NCBI RefSeq assembly: GCF_910589235.1
Contig: NC_060979.1
Span: 1,942,487 to 2,006,486, forward strand
Length of the DNA stretch: 64,000 nucleotides
Source of the DNA: Vespa crabro
Taxonomy: Eukaryota; Arthropoda; Insecta; Hymenoptera; Vespidae
Direction of reading: 5' to 3'
The stretch's first letter is position 1. Each line of letters opens with the position of its first letter. Below are positions 38,294 to 50,303 of the stretch, one piece after another. The position numbers and the translations under genes were made by a program. Below the pieces are notes generated by a model, which saw only the letters and a program-made list of their open reading frames with translations, was not told the DNA's origin and searched no databases.

Positions 38294-38569
38294 TTGAGCA
38301 AATTGCTTGAATCTTATGTCAGCCGTATCTCATTTTCTAATACAGTAAACCCTTCGTTAAATATTAGATCAATCAAAATCATTGAAATGATATTATTATC
38401 TAATGGTATGCAAGTCCCTTTATACTTGACAAGTTTCATAACAGATGATGTAGAAATTTTAATGGGCTCAATTATAAAATCCATAAAGTATGTCAATATT
38501 TATTCTTCTGTAAAACATAAAGTCATTAATTGGCTATTAAAACATAATTCACTAATAGAGTACGATTAA
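38294..38569 (+). pseudogene. Possible decayed coding fragment, unknown family
   Basis: An open frame of 91 codons has non-low-complexity composition, including NPSLNIRSIKIIEMILLSNG and QVPLYLTSFITDDVEILMG. The homologous DNA at about 48,950-49,240 keeps recognisable peptide words (SRIS, NTL, LSNG-like) but is full of stops and frameshifts. The pair therefore looks like an old gene fragment in different stages of decay. No start context or splice partners were found, and I do not recognise the protein. Confidence 0.3.
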
Positions 38570-39944
38570 TTATTATGTTTTTATTACGCATTTGATAAAA
38601 CCAAAAGTTAATTCAATATTACCACATTTTTCAAATCATTTAATCCACAAATATGGATTTGGATTTTATGACACACTCCAAATAATGTTTTAGCTCTTTT
38701 TAAAGCAACTAAATATTTTTAAATAGGATTTGTACCGTCATTTATCTGTAATTGAGTTATGCATCTTTATATTTCAATTATCAAAATATTCCGTATAATA
38801 TCAGTCGCTGAGTTATGATCGAATAAATTTGAAATTTGTATAATCTAAAGTATACCATATCTCATCTTTACATTATATTGTTTTTTCATGAATTTTTATT
38901 TCTCTATCATTGATAATTTTTAATTCATTCATACACTAAATAACGTCATCCTATATACAACTATGATAGAAAATTTTTTCTGATCTTATATTTCGTTCAT
39001 ACTGAAAATCAAGTCCAATCAATGAGAATGAAAAATTAATTATTACAAAAGTGATATGATGAAGATAAAGGAGAAGTCAACTTTTTCAATCGGTTATGCC
39101 ATTTATTAATTGTTAATAGAAAAACTAATCATTGGCCTATAATAATTTTCTTGAAGACATTGGATATTATTATTATTAATATCAAAATATTATTGAAATG
39201 TAAAAATGCTTGATGAAATCATCTTTGTTAGTATTATTTTCTAATGCATTTGAATATATGTCATTAATTCGAAATGATTTCAAATTATGAATTATAAACA
39301 AATTCAAAATTGATTTTGAACAAGTAACAGATGAGTCATATAAATTTATAGTATATAAGAAGTAACGACGATGTATGAATTATTTACATTCGAAAAATAA
39401 GAATATTAAAATCGGATGTTCCTCATGTAAATGATCAATTGGCGATAAGCATCGCGTTGGCTGATGAATTCAGTGCATCGATCTTGAATAAACATTTAAT
39501 TATATTTTGATTACAATCTTTTACATTTATAAATCTTTATAGAGATAAGAAATTGTATGTATAGGATATTTCAATGAAATTAATTGAAAGAAGAAAAAAA
39601 ATTGAAAATAATGAAGACTTATGGAATAATTGAGTAATATTACTTTTACGAAATAAATTACGTTTGTACATCAAAATAATTATTCCATTTTGTAACGATC
39701 TCTATTACCATTTATAATAATACTTATATAACTTATTAAAATTTATTGTATACTTATTTTTTCGAAAGAAATTCGTCACAAAATGATTATGTCATCAGAT
39801 TTTTTCTCGAAATATTGAGAATTAAAAAGGATATTCGATTTTTAATGAAAAAGAAAGCCACATTTTACATGTTCAAATGATTCATGAATTTTTATTATTA
39901 TATCAAAATTGAAAATGCGTTATCGAGCCTACTTATCATTATTT

Positions 39945-40600
39945 CAGAGACTTCAAAGGATATATAAAATCTTTTTTAGGAGTCAAAATTATTCATTCTG
40001 CAATGAATGACAATTCTTCTAAGTGCCTGGGTTATAAAACACCCGAACTATACAATTAGAAATTATTTTGAGATTTGTACAATTAGAATACTCTGCATAT
40101 TGGATAACCGACGAGAAATATGTACCCCGCACATTACAATGGCTCTAACAAATTTCTAAGTATTTATTTGAAAAATCAGTGAGTCTCAATAACTCGATTT
40201 CTTCGAATTACTATTAAACAATTAACTCAGACTATAATCAATTCTTTGCACAAAGTTTCCAAACGTGTTAAGTAACGTGAATTAATTGTTCTAATGTACT
40301 ATTTTTTGCCTGCTTCCTTGTTTAATCCGTTAATCTGTCAAATCAACTTCTATGTCATCCTATAATCAACGATTCCTTGTCCTGTCGCATCATCATTGAA
40401 TTAATGTTCCTCTCTGCAAATCCCTGGTAGAAATCACACAATCGAATCAAATGATGATTACCTTCATTGACATACATCACACATGGAATCAAACAATGCA
40501 ACAATATTAAGTTTTAAAGATCATTTGAAAAAAAAAAAATATATTTCCACGGTATATACTTACAAAATTTCACGAACATCCCACGGTATTAAAAATATTT
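39945..40600. repeat. Segment nearly identical to 49375-50050
   Basis: 3' flank of gene G. It matches the 3' flank of gene I with very few differences over about 650 bases, and the similarity continues, more diverged, into exons 9 and 8 of both genes. Confidence 0.85.
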
Positions 40601-40908
40601 ATATGTTACACGTAGGAGCACGTGTAAATATTCATAAACAATATTTAGTCACAATATTCATAAACAATATTTAGTCATTAGAAAATATATTTGAAAAATA
40701 TACAGTCATTAAAAAATATACTTTAAAATCATTCTCCTGAGATTGGCTAATGATAAAAGATATTAAATAGATATGCAAAAATGTTATATGATAATAAACA
40801 AATGGCATTTATTCAAATAACAACAGCAAATTGCAAATAACTCTACTGTATTCGTATGATCACAATACATTATGATCATCAATTATATCATATCTGTTAC
40901 TATTAAAT

Positions 40909-43201
40909 TCATTGCATATTATACAATACCATAGCGAAAGATAATGACTTACTAACGACCTAGTAAGAATGTTTTCGATTAGTATACGGTGTTTAGTTGA
41001 TGTCATAGCTATATAATGATTCAGAAAATATTTTACCGTTGCGAATAATTCATGGGATATAAACACTGCCCCCATCAGGGATATACCGCAAAGTCTCATG
41101 CTATACATTGTCAAGAAGAGTAACAATTTTTGGTTTCTCAATGATAACGAATAAAACGGAAATTGGCAACTGTAAAAATTAATATCGCACATATATAAAA
41201 TATCTACATATTCGGGAAAATTAATCGGTAGGATTATTGATAATAATTTTTTATCGATCCTTAAGATCGTGCGGTCTCGACCAATAATGAAAAAAGTAAG
41301 ATTTATCATATTCTCCAAATGAAAAGTTAAAATTCGAGATTTTCTTCAATTCGTGGTCCTTGTAAGTGCAGACGATGGACCGGAATCTGTCAAAAAAGAA
41401 ATTATATTTATTCTGTCACCTTTTCATAATATAATGTAACATTGTCAACGAGTTATCTATTATAGATATATTTAAGATGAAATTGAAACCACACGAAATT
41501 ATTGGATCAGTCATAACGTAACAGCAATACCTACAATATTAAAAATACGTTATCATTGTGATCCATTAAATTTTGAGCGACGTAAGTATAAATGTATATT
41601 ACAAATATAGAACAAATAACGTAGAGAAGTTTCGACATTCCTTCCATCCTGTTAAGGCTAAAAGAAAATACCTGAAATAACTGAAAACAAATTTCACGAT
41701 AATTCTCGTATACCAAGTATATTTTTGATAAATTATATTTCTTTTAAATATCTACGTATATGTATATATTTTTCAACTTACGTAAAAATAATCTACAAGA
41801 ATAAATGTAAACGACAGTAATGCTGCGATTATTTGAATAGCTTCGTAAAAAGATTTTAATAAACCGACAAATCTTAATAAAAATCAAAAATGAAATTCTA
41901 TGTTATTAATATTTAATAAATTGTTAAATTTACAAAAAATGAACCTATAGGTTCGTAATATGGGATACAAACTCGGTCACTCTTTTATAGAATTCTATGA
42001 GATCGACAATCCATTCATTCTCATTTTCCTTTAATAATTCACTTTTAACATTTGTATAATAGTAATTAGGTGGTTTTCTTTTAAATCTATCTTCTATCCT
42101 ATATCTAAAATAAATCGATAATAAACCGCAAAATATCCTAATAATGAAAGTATTTAAAAATACTTATTTGTCGTAATTGATTTACTTACTGGATGATGGA
42201 GAAAAGCGCACAAGCATGCAGTACAACTGCTATAAACATAGAATAATTAGCAATACCTGCAGTGCACCCGATTACTATAATTATATATTCAAGTGTAAGG
42301 GTAAAGAAGAAAAGCATTCGATTTTTATTAAAATAATCAGCACGAATTGGTAATATTAATTCCGTTTCACTTATAGCACCAAAAACGTATCGAAATAGAT
42401 TTAATAATGATGGAAATATCAAAAGTACAATATAAAGATAAAAGCAGACTGTAATAGAAAAAACATTAATGAAATATAATTAATAAATTTTTTATAATAC
42501 ATTCTCTTATTCTTGCATATCGTCTATACACTTACTTGCGATCACTATTGTACAAAGTCTACTAATTTCGGCATATTTCTTCAGTATTATTATTTCTGGT
42601 TTGTTTGCTAATTCATCCCAGTCTGACTTGATACGATAAAGAATTTTCTTCATCTGAAATTATTACGCAGTTATGTTAAATTAATTATTACAACGATAGA
42701 AATATATATCGTTTAGAGTAAAAAAAAAAAAAGAAAAAGAAAAAAAAATAAGAGGAAAAATTTATTTTCTGGTAGAACGGACAACTCTATCATTCAATAC
42801 TAAATTGAAATAGCAAAATCCAAAGCATAATGTAGGTAAAGTCGTTTCCAGTAATTTGGCGATAACCATTAATTTTCTTTCAGACGTGAAGAGATAATAA
42901 ACCTAAAGGTAACAATAAAAAATAAATATTATTTATATTCAATATATAATACGTCATAATATTTAATATATTCTTCGTACAATTTATTATATTCAAGAAT
43001 TCTATAACAGAAGTGTACAGAAATCAATTCAATGACGATTACCTGTTCGAATGATCCTAATAGTAGTATGACATTAATGAAACAAATATAAATAATATTC
43101 TTAAATGAGGTCTGACGATGCCATAATCCAATTAGACGAAAAAATCGACGATTATAAGTATAATACTCGTTGTCGATATAATCTTCCTCCTTCGAAAGCA
43201 T
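40909..43201 (-). CDS. Odorant receptor G, 9-exon subfamily (intact, diverged clade)
   Basis: Exons: 43201-43043, 42902-42783, 42653-42536, 42448-42190, 42104-41973, 41872-41782, 41671-41535, 41169-41037, 40959-40909; 399 residues. The start MLSKEEDY is fixed by an in-frame stop a few codons upstream. Exon 1 has one extra residue (GLWHRQTS) and exon 5 two extra codons (LLKENENEWIVDLIEF), so this is the longest member. Exon 4 ends VVLHACALFSIIQ; H replaces the Q position pattern of QHACAL. Exon 7 has VAQNLMDHNDNVF. Exon 8 carries RNQKLLLFLTMYSMRLC and exon 9 VVSKSLSFAMVLYNMQ. G and I form a separate clade from B-F, H and K by exons 5-9. Confidence 0.9.
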
Positions 43202-43500
43202 ATTTCCGAATGTTGAGGTCCTTCAACAATGATTATTTTCAACCCCACGCAAGCGTATCTTCATTAGTATTTCTAATCATCCCACTTCAAGTGAATAATA
43301 AATAATTCAATTCGATTCAACGCCGAGAAATTTGCTTGAAATAAAAAATAGTATATTCCCGTAAAGTGATTTCGCAGTTCTTATGGCTTTCTTTTTTTAA
43401 ACGTTCGATACTATACGATTTAACACATGTATCTCTTCCCACCTATCATCTCATTATCTTACCCCTTTTTTGCAGTACAAAGTACTCTAACCCTTCTCCC

Positions 43501-43586
43501 GCAGGAGCATGCGCGTTGCGAATCCACCCCTTCGGACCGCCTCATTCTCCCGCAGTTCACTTCTGTCCCTCGACCTTGACAGACCT
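43501..43586 (-). promoter_or_regulatory. Proximal GC-rich element of gene G
   Basis: 300 bases upstream of the start codon; nearly the same as A to C although the gene itself is from the diverged clade. Confidence 0.6.
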
Positions 43587-44682
43587 ATAGGTTCCTTCAT
43601 CGAAGAAAAAGCTTAAGTACTTAACGCGTTAACGCCATAATGCTATCATTTGCATGTTAACAAGTGGATAACAAATGTTTATTAAATGTTAATATCTATC
43701 TGAATTAGTCTACGTTTGTTAATAAATACAAATGTACAGGGTAAATCATTTGAACCAGATTAATATTATTTTCTGTTAGGTCGATAATATATTCAGGACA
43801 ATAATTCGTATTAATTCAATTTTGAGAATATTTTTTGAAAACAGAACTGATATGAATATAAATAATCATATTTTTATTTTATATATTTTTTTTAATAACA
43901 GTAATATTCAATCTACATATTTGGAAAGTATTTTCTTATTTATTATTATAATCATTATTATTATTATTAATATAATTGTTATTATTATGCTCCGTTTGAA
44001 TTCTTTTATTATTTGCTGCAATCATTTTTCTTTCAGTTTAGAATTATTCATTCGAAAAAATTTTCTTCAATTAGAGGTCTCAGATATTCGTTATTCTTCA
44101 AAGAAAAAAAGAAAAAAAAAAAAGAACAGAAAAGAAAAATACTAATTACATAGATCGAAAATGCGACAATATTTTTTCTACAATTAAAGAGTTAGTACTT
44201 ATTATTACGATTTAGTACTTAAGTAAAACATTAGCGTTATATTTTTATCATTTGAACGTTAATAAGTGTGATAATTAATGATCGTTCAATGATAAAAGAT
44301 ATCCGTTCGAACGTTCGTGCGAACAAATGTACAGGGTGAGTCATTTATACCATACCAGCATTACTTTTCATTTTATCGAGCAAATTTTCAAGAGAATAAT
44401 TCTTATAATTTCAATAATCTTATTCCAGAATAGCTGTAAGATAAGAGATCAGAAGTTAGTTGTCCTCAAGAATTTTTCAAATATCATTTTGAAAGGATAC
44501 GTGTAATTACAATTATTACCTGTCTAGTATTTTTTATTTTTATTAATTTTTACGAGCATCTCTCCCTTTTTGTCCAAAGACCAGTGAAACACCTGCATCT
44601 CTTCGCTGATATTACATCACTCTTATAACACCCTCATCTTCTTTATTTATTGGAACTGTAAATAATTTTATTCTTTTTATTT

Positions 44683-44804
44683 CATGGTCATGCGCAACAC
44701 GGACACAACCATATTCATCGTCTCTTTCCACCTCAGTTTACTTTCGTCTCTCGAATATCAAGGACGTGTGGTGATACCACGACGAATTTGAATCCATGTA
44801 AAGT
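44683..44804. promoter_or_regulatory. Distal GC-rich element, G-H spacer
   Basis: Nearly identical to the D-E copy. The acceptor-like AAGG has become ATGG (TTTCATGGTCATGCGC), so the plus-strand acceptor is lost here, while the donor-like AAAGTAAGTAATTTCG remains. Confidence 0.4.
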
Positions 44805-45962
44805 AAGTAATTTCGTTCAATGTTAATAACTCTCTCAAAACTATTTATTCCATTTTCTATCATATAAAAAAGGCAAGTGTTATTTTTATTAATTTCATGT
44901 TTAACAAATATTCGTAACAATGATTTTATTATTTCAAGTAGTATAGAATAATTCGAGAGAATTTTTTTCTCTCCAACAACATTTCATTATTTTGAAGAGA
45001 TTTCAAGAAAATCGATATTTTTTTCTGTTTTCCTTTTTTTTTTTTACGATATCTCATTTTTTTTCTTTTCTTTTGTTTTATTCCAAATAGAATTATAAGA
45101 TCATTTTTTTTTTTTTTTTTCTATACAATTAACACATTCTTTGTCGTGTTATAAGATATAATGAAAAGGATATTTAAAAAAAAACAAAACAATCATTATA
45201 CTATAAGCTCCAAAAATTATTAGAGCGTTTGAAATTAAAATATTGAAAAAGTTTTGAAAAAAAATTGAAAGAAAAAAGTCATATTATCTTCTTTTTCCTT
45301 TTTGGATTTAAAAAGAAAAAAAAAAACATACTGGAACAGTTTGAAAAAGATGTTCGATGAAAATATTGGATAACAAATTTATCATTAACTATATTTTTTT
45401 CTCCATTGCATAAATATATATATATATAAAATAATTTACATTTTATCAATCAAAAATAAAAAAGAAATAATCGTTTAATGCGAATGTACGTCTGTACAAT
45501 TTTTTTTTTTTATCGTTCGGACAAACTGATCTATCGGGTGAGTCATTTAAAAACGTAAAGGGTTATTTATTAATCTTATGAAATATAGGTTGTTTGATGA
45601 ACATAACTGAATAAAAAAATGAACAGAAAATTATGTTACATTACAAAAATAGTAATATCACGTATCAAAATTTCAAGGGAATATTTAATTATCCAAAAAT
45701 GAATGTTATATTTAAAGAATTACATAAAGTTTATTAAATCTAAGAGATATTAAATAGAAATTAAGAAGTACAATAATTCCGCACAATGCATTCAAAAATT
45801 GCGTTTATTGGTATAAGTAATAATTGATAAAAAGGAAAGAAAAAAAAAAAAAAAGAAAAAAAAAAAGAAAGGACACAGAAAAAAGATAAGAGAATAAATA
45901 ATAATTCAATTTAATGACATGCATAAACACAAACTGTCATATTATATTTTTCATTATAAAAA

Positions 45963-46371
45963 TCATTGCAAGCTATACAATACCATAGCGATAGAAAATG
46001 CCTTACGCATTAACTAGTAAGAAAAATTACGATTAGTATATTGCGTTTAATTGTTATATAGCGGTTTTATATAATAAAAAAAAATATTTTACCGTTGCAA
46101 AAAGATCATGGGATACGACAATAGCACCCTTCACCGATAAATTGCATGGCCTCATGCTTCTCATTATCAAAAAGAGTAACAAATTTTGCGTCTTCAAAGA
46201 TAACGAATAAAATGGAATTTGACATCTGTAAAATATTAATATCCCTCATATAACACATGTTTATATATTCGTTTAATAGAAAATAATTTCTGATTAATTT
46301 CTTAAGTTCGTGCGATTTCTGACAATTACGACAAAGCTCAAATTTTTTGATTCTGTAATATTTATTTAATC

Positions 46372-46432
<61 letters not shown>

Positions 46433-48257
46433 AAGAAGTGGAAAGCGCATGAAATTATTAGACCATTTTTGGCTATATAAAAATACCTACAGTATTGTAA
46501 ATACGTTGGCGTTGTGGTTTATTAATTTTTGTGCAAGATAACAGTAAACATATAATACGAAAAGAGATCCAATAACATATAAGAACTTTGTAAAACCTTC
46601 GGTTTTATTAAACCTTTGAGAAAGTAACTGAAATAACTAAAAACAAATATCCCGTCTTTTCTCAATAAAAGGTGTATGTAATTTAGAATTAATTTTTTTT
46701 TTCTTTTTTTCTTTTTCTTTTTTTTTTTTTTTTTTTTTTTCTTTTTTTTTTTTTATATTTATTTATACATGAATATAATTATATATAATAATACTTACGT
46801 AAAAATAATCTATCAAAAAAAATATAAATCCCAATAATTCTTCGAGCAGATGAATTGTTTCGTAAAATAATTTCAATAAATCGATAAATCTTGAATGATA
46901 TCATAAAGAGAAATATTATAATATTAATATTTGACAAATTGTAAACTTTAAAAATTAATAAATAAATTGGTCTCGTAAAATAAGATACAAACTCGATTGC
47001 TTTATTATAGAATTTTATGATATCGATTATCCATTGTCTTTCCTCGATTAATTCACGATTAGTAATCGTATAATAAAAATTTTGTCGATTGTCTAGAAAT
47101 CTTTCAATTGCTTTCCATCTAAAATAAATAAATAAATAATGAGACGCAAAAGAAAAAAAAATAGCAATAGGTAAAAATATTTTTTCTCTTGCTGGATAAT
47201 CTTATAGTCATGATTGATTTACTCACTGCACAATTGTAAGAAGTGCACATGCATGCTGTACAATTGCTATAAACATGGTATAGTTAGCAATTCCTACTGT
47301 GGCCGCGATTAATATAATTATGTATTCAATTGTAAGGGCAAAGAAATAAAGCATAAGATTTTTCATGAAATATTCAACACGAATTGGTAATATTAATTCC
47401 GTTTCATTTATAAAACCAAGAACGTATTGAATAACACTTAACAATGATGGAAATATCAAAAATACAATATAAAAATAAAAGAAGACTGTAAGGGGAAAAA
47501 AGGACTAATGAAAATTAATTATTAAATTTTTATAATACATTCTTTTACTCTGCATACGATGTATTCAACTTACGTGCGATTACTATTGTACAAAGTCGAC
47601 TAATTTCAGCGTATTTCTTAAGTATCATTAATTCTGGTTTGTTCGCAAGATAATCCCAATCGAATTTGATCCGATAAAGAATTTTCTTCATCTGAAATTA
47701 TTACATAGTTATGTTAAATTAATTATTATAACGTTGGAAACATATGTCGTTTGGATTAAAAAAAAAAAAAAAAAAAACAATCGGTAGAAAAAATTTGTTT
47801 TCACGTAGAAACGAACAATTCTATAATTCAGCAATAAATTACAATAGCAAGATCCGAAGCATAATGTTGGCAATGATGTTTCCAATAATTTGGCGATCGA
47901 CATTAATTTTCTTTCGGACATGAAGAGAAAATAAATCTAAAGGAAACAATAAAAAAAAATCTTATTTATATTAAATAAATAATATCTCATAATATTTAAT
48001 ATATTCTCTGTACAATTTATTATATTCAAGAATAGTATAAAAAAAAAAAAAAAAAAAGAAAAAAAAATTGTACAGAAATCATCTTCAATGACAAATACCT
48101 GTTCGAATGATCCAAATAGTAGCATGAAATTAATGAAATAAATATAAATTACATTCTTAAATGACGTCTGACGTTGCCAAAATCCAATTAAACGAAAAAA
48201 TCGACGATTATAAGTATAATACTCGTTGTCAATATAATCATCCTCCTTCGAAAGCAT
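45963..48257 (-). CDS. Odorant receptor H, 9-exon subfamily (intact)
   Basis: Exons: 48257-48099, 47936-47817, 47691-47574, 47485-47227, 47118-46993, 46889-46799, 46627-46491, 46225-46093, 46013-45963; 397 residues. The start MLSKEDDY has an in-frame stop just upstream. Several donors deviate: GTATTT after exon 1, GTTCGT after exon 2, GTGAGT after exon 4. Exon 3 reads MKKILYRIKFDWDYLANKPE and exon 4 LPIRVEYFMKNLMLYFFALT. Exon 7 is the most altered (LLSQRFNKTEGFTKFLYVIG) but keeps LAQKLINHNANVF. Exon 9 is LMRKAFSIAMVLYSLQ. Its 5' half resembles G while its 3' half resembles the B-F group, so it may be a mosaic. Intron 6 holds a very long T/C tract. Confidence 0.88.
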
Positions 48258-48551
48258 ATTGTCGACTATTCAGATCCTCCAATAATGATTATTTTCAACC
48301 CCACGCAAACATATCCTCATTAATATTTCTAATCGTTTCTCTTCGAGTGAATAATAAATAATTCAATTCGTTTCGACGACCAGAAATTATTTTCAAATAC
48401 AAAATAAAAAAATTCCCGTAAAATATTTTCTTATAGCCTCTTACCTATTGCCGTTCAATATCATCCAATTTAACACATGTATCTCTTCTCAACAATTATT
48501 TCATTTTCTTGCCCCTTCTTTGCATACGACAATACTTCAACCCCTTCTTCC

Positions 48552-48637
48552 GTAGGAGCATGCGCGTTGCGAACCCGCCCTTTCGGACCGCCTCTTTCTC
48601 CCGCAGTATATTTTTATCGCTCGAACAAGACGGATGC
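48552..48637 (-). promoter_or_regulatory. Proximal GC-rich element of gene H
   Basis: 295 bases upstream of the start codon; variant GTAGGAGCATGCGCG with CCCGCCCTTTCGG, as in gene F. Confidence 0.55.
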
Positions 48638-48649
48638 ATCGTTCGCTTC

Positions 48650-48680
<31 letters not shown>

Positions 48681-49374
48681 AAAAAAAGAAAAAGGAATCT
48701 GATTGAATACTATCTATTTTTATTCACTCACGTTCGACATTTTTCTTCGCTGAAGTTTCAAATATTTCAATCTGACGGATCACATAGTTCGGTAAGCATT
48801 CTAATGAATTTCATCATTTTCAACCAAATCTCTTACCATATCTTTTATTGTTTTGTATCTAAGATCAGTCATGAAATCGCTTAACATTTTTCCAAGACAT
48901 AAATAGTTTATAGATCCTACAATTTTCTTTCTTTATAAATATACATTTGAAATCTTGCATCAGCCGTATATCGTTTCCTAATACTCTTCGTTAAATATTA
49001 GACCACTCAGAATCATTGAAATAATATTATTATCCAATGGAACGCAAGTCCTTTATACTCGACACGTTTCGTGACAAATCAGCTAGATAATCTGATGGAT
49101 CGAATTAATAAAATTCGAAAAGTATGCCAAAATTTGCACTTCTGTAATCATTAATTAGCTATTAATCATTAATTAAAAATAAAATCATTAATTAGCTATT
49201 AATGTCGCTAATAAAGTATGTCAAGGAGCGATTAATTATCAAGTTTGTATTACGCATTCGGTAAAAGCATTAGTTAATCAATAGCTCCACAATTTGCAAT
49301 CCATTAAATCAAATCATATTCAATAAATCGTGAATTTTTATTATTATATCAAAATTGGAAATATTTTATCGAAC

Positions 49375-50050
49375 CTACTTAACATTATTTCAGAGACTTC
49401 AAAGGATATATAAAATCTTTTTTAGGAGTCAAAATTATTCATTCCGCAATGAATGACAATTGTTCTAAGTGCCTGGGTTATAAAACACCCGAACTATACA
49501 ATTAGAAATTATTTTGAGATTTGTACAATTAGAATACTCTGCATATTGGATAACCGACGAGAAATATGTACCCCGCACATTACAATGGCTCTAACAAATT
49601 TCTAAGTATTTATTTGAAAAATCAGTGAGTCTCAATAACTCGATTTCTTCGAATTACTATTAAACAATTAACTCAGACTATAATCAATTCTTTGCACAAA
49701 GTTTCCAAACGTGTTAAGTAACGTGAATTAATTGTTCTAATGTACTATTTTTTGCCTGCTTCCTTGTTTAATCCGTTAATCTGTCAAATCAACTTCTATG
49801 TCATCCTATAATCAACGATTCCTTGTCCTGTCGCATCATCATTGAATTAATGTTCCTCTCTGCAAATCCCTGGTAGAAATCACACAATCGAATCAAATGA
49901 TGATTACCTTCATTGACATACATCACACATGGAATCAAACAATGCAACAATATTAAGTTTTAAAGATCATTTGAAAAAAAAAAAATATATTTCCACGGTA
50001 TATACGTACAAAATTTCACGAACATCCCACGGTATTAAAAATATTTACAT
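49375..50050. repeat. Segment nearly identical to 39945-40600
   Basis: 3' flank of gene I; copy of the gene G 3' flank about 9.4 kb away with gene H between. Confidence 0.85.
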
Positions 50051-50303
50051 GTTACACGTAGGAGCACGTGTAAATATTCAAACAATATTCAGTCATTAAA
50101 AAATATATAGTAATTGAAACCATTCTTCTGAATTTGACTATCGATAAAAAATATCAAATAGAAGATGCAAAAATGTTATATGGTAATATAGAAATGGCAT
50201 TTATTCATATAACAACAACAAATTACAAATAACTATAACGTATTCGTATGTACGCAATATATTATTATCATCAATTAGATCATATCTGTTATTATTAAAT
50301 TCA

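Larger units (their letters stand above)
37645..40908. other. Spacer F-G, second type, 3.3 kb
   Basis: After the proximal GC element (37937-38022) this spacer differs from the long type: no ATT run and no distal GC element. The parts 37.94-38.6 kb and 39.89-40.86 kb match the H-I spacer (48.55-49.28 and 49.33-50.2 kb). The 1.3 kb between them is absent from H-I. A decayed gene-like segment lies at about 38,294-38,569. Confidence 0.7.
43202..45962. other. Spacer G-H, long type
   Basis: Proximal GC element (43501-43586), module altered to TACAGGGTAAATCA (about 43734-43748), ATT run (about 43938-43970), second module (about 44323-44343), distal GC element (44683-44804), third module (about 45524-45545). 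Many A and T tracts lie at 45,000-45,880. Confidence 0.75.
48258..50303. other. Spacer H-I, second type, 2.0 kb
   Basis: Proximal GC element (48552-48637), A tract (about 48650-48690), degraded relative of the 38.3-38.6 kb fragment (about 48,950-49,240), then the segment shared with the F-G spacer (49375-50050). No distal GC element and no ATT run. Confidence 0.75.

Noticed and set aside
40860..41318. Long minus-strand open frames running upstream from exon 8 (for example 152 residues at G, 169 at I, and the related frames at 35642-35845 and 55583-55801)
   Set aside because: They read through the 3' end of intron 7. A TTTACAG acceptor lies at the same place in all copies. Only that splice keeps the phase with exon 7 and gives the usual OR alignment, and in B-F, J and K the upstream frame is not the exon 8 frame.
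43366..43590. Plus-strand frames across the GC-rich element (GACALRIHPFGPPHSP-like peptide in several spacers)
   Set aside because: The frame, start and length change between copies and the element is conserved as DNA, including at non-silent positions. A regulatory role explains it better than a peptide.
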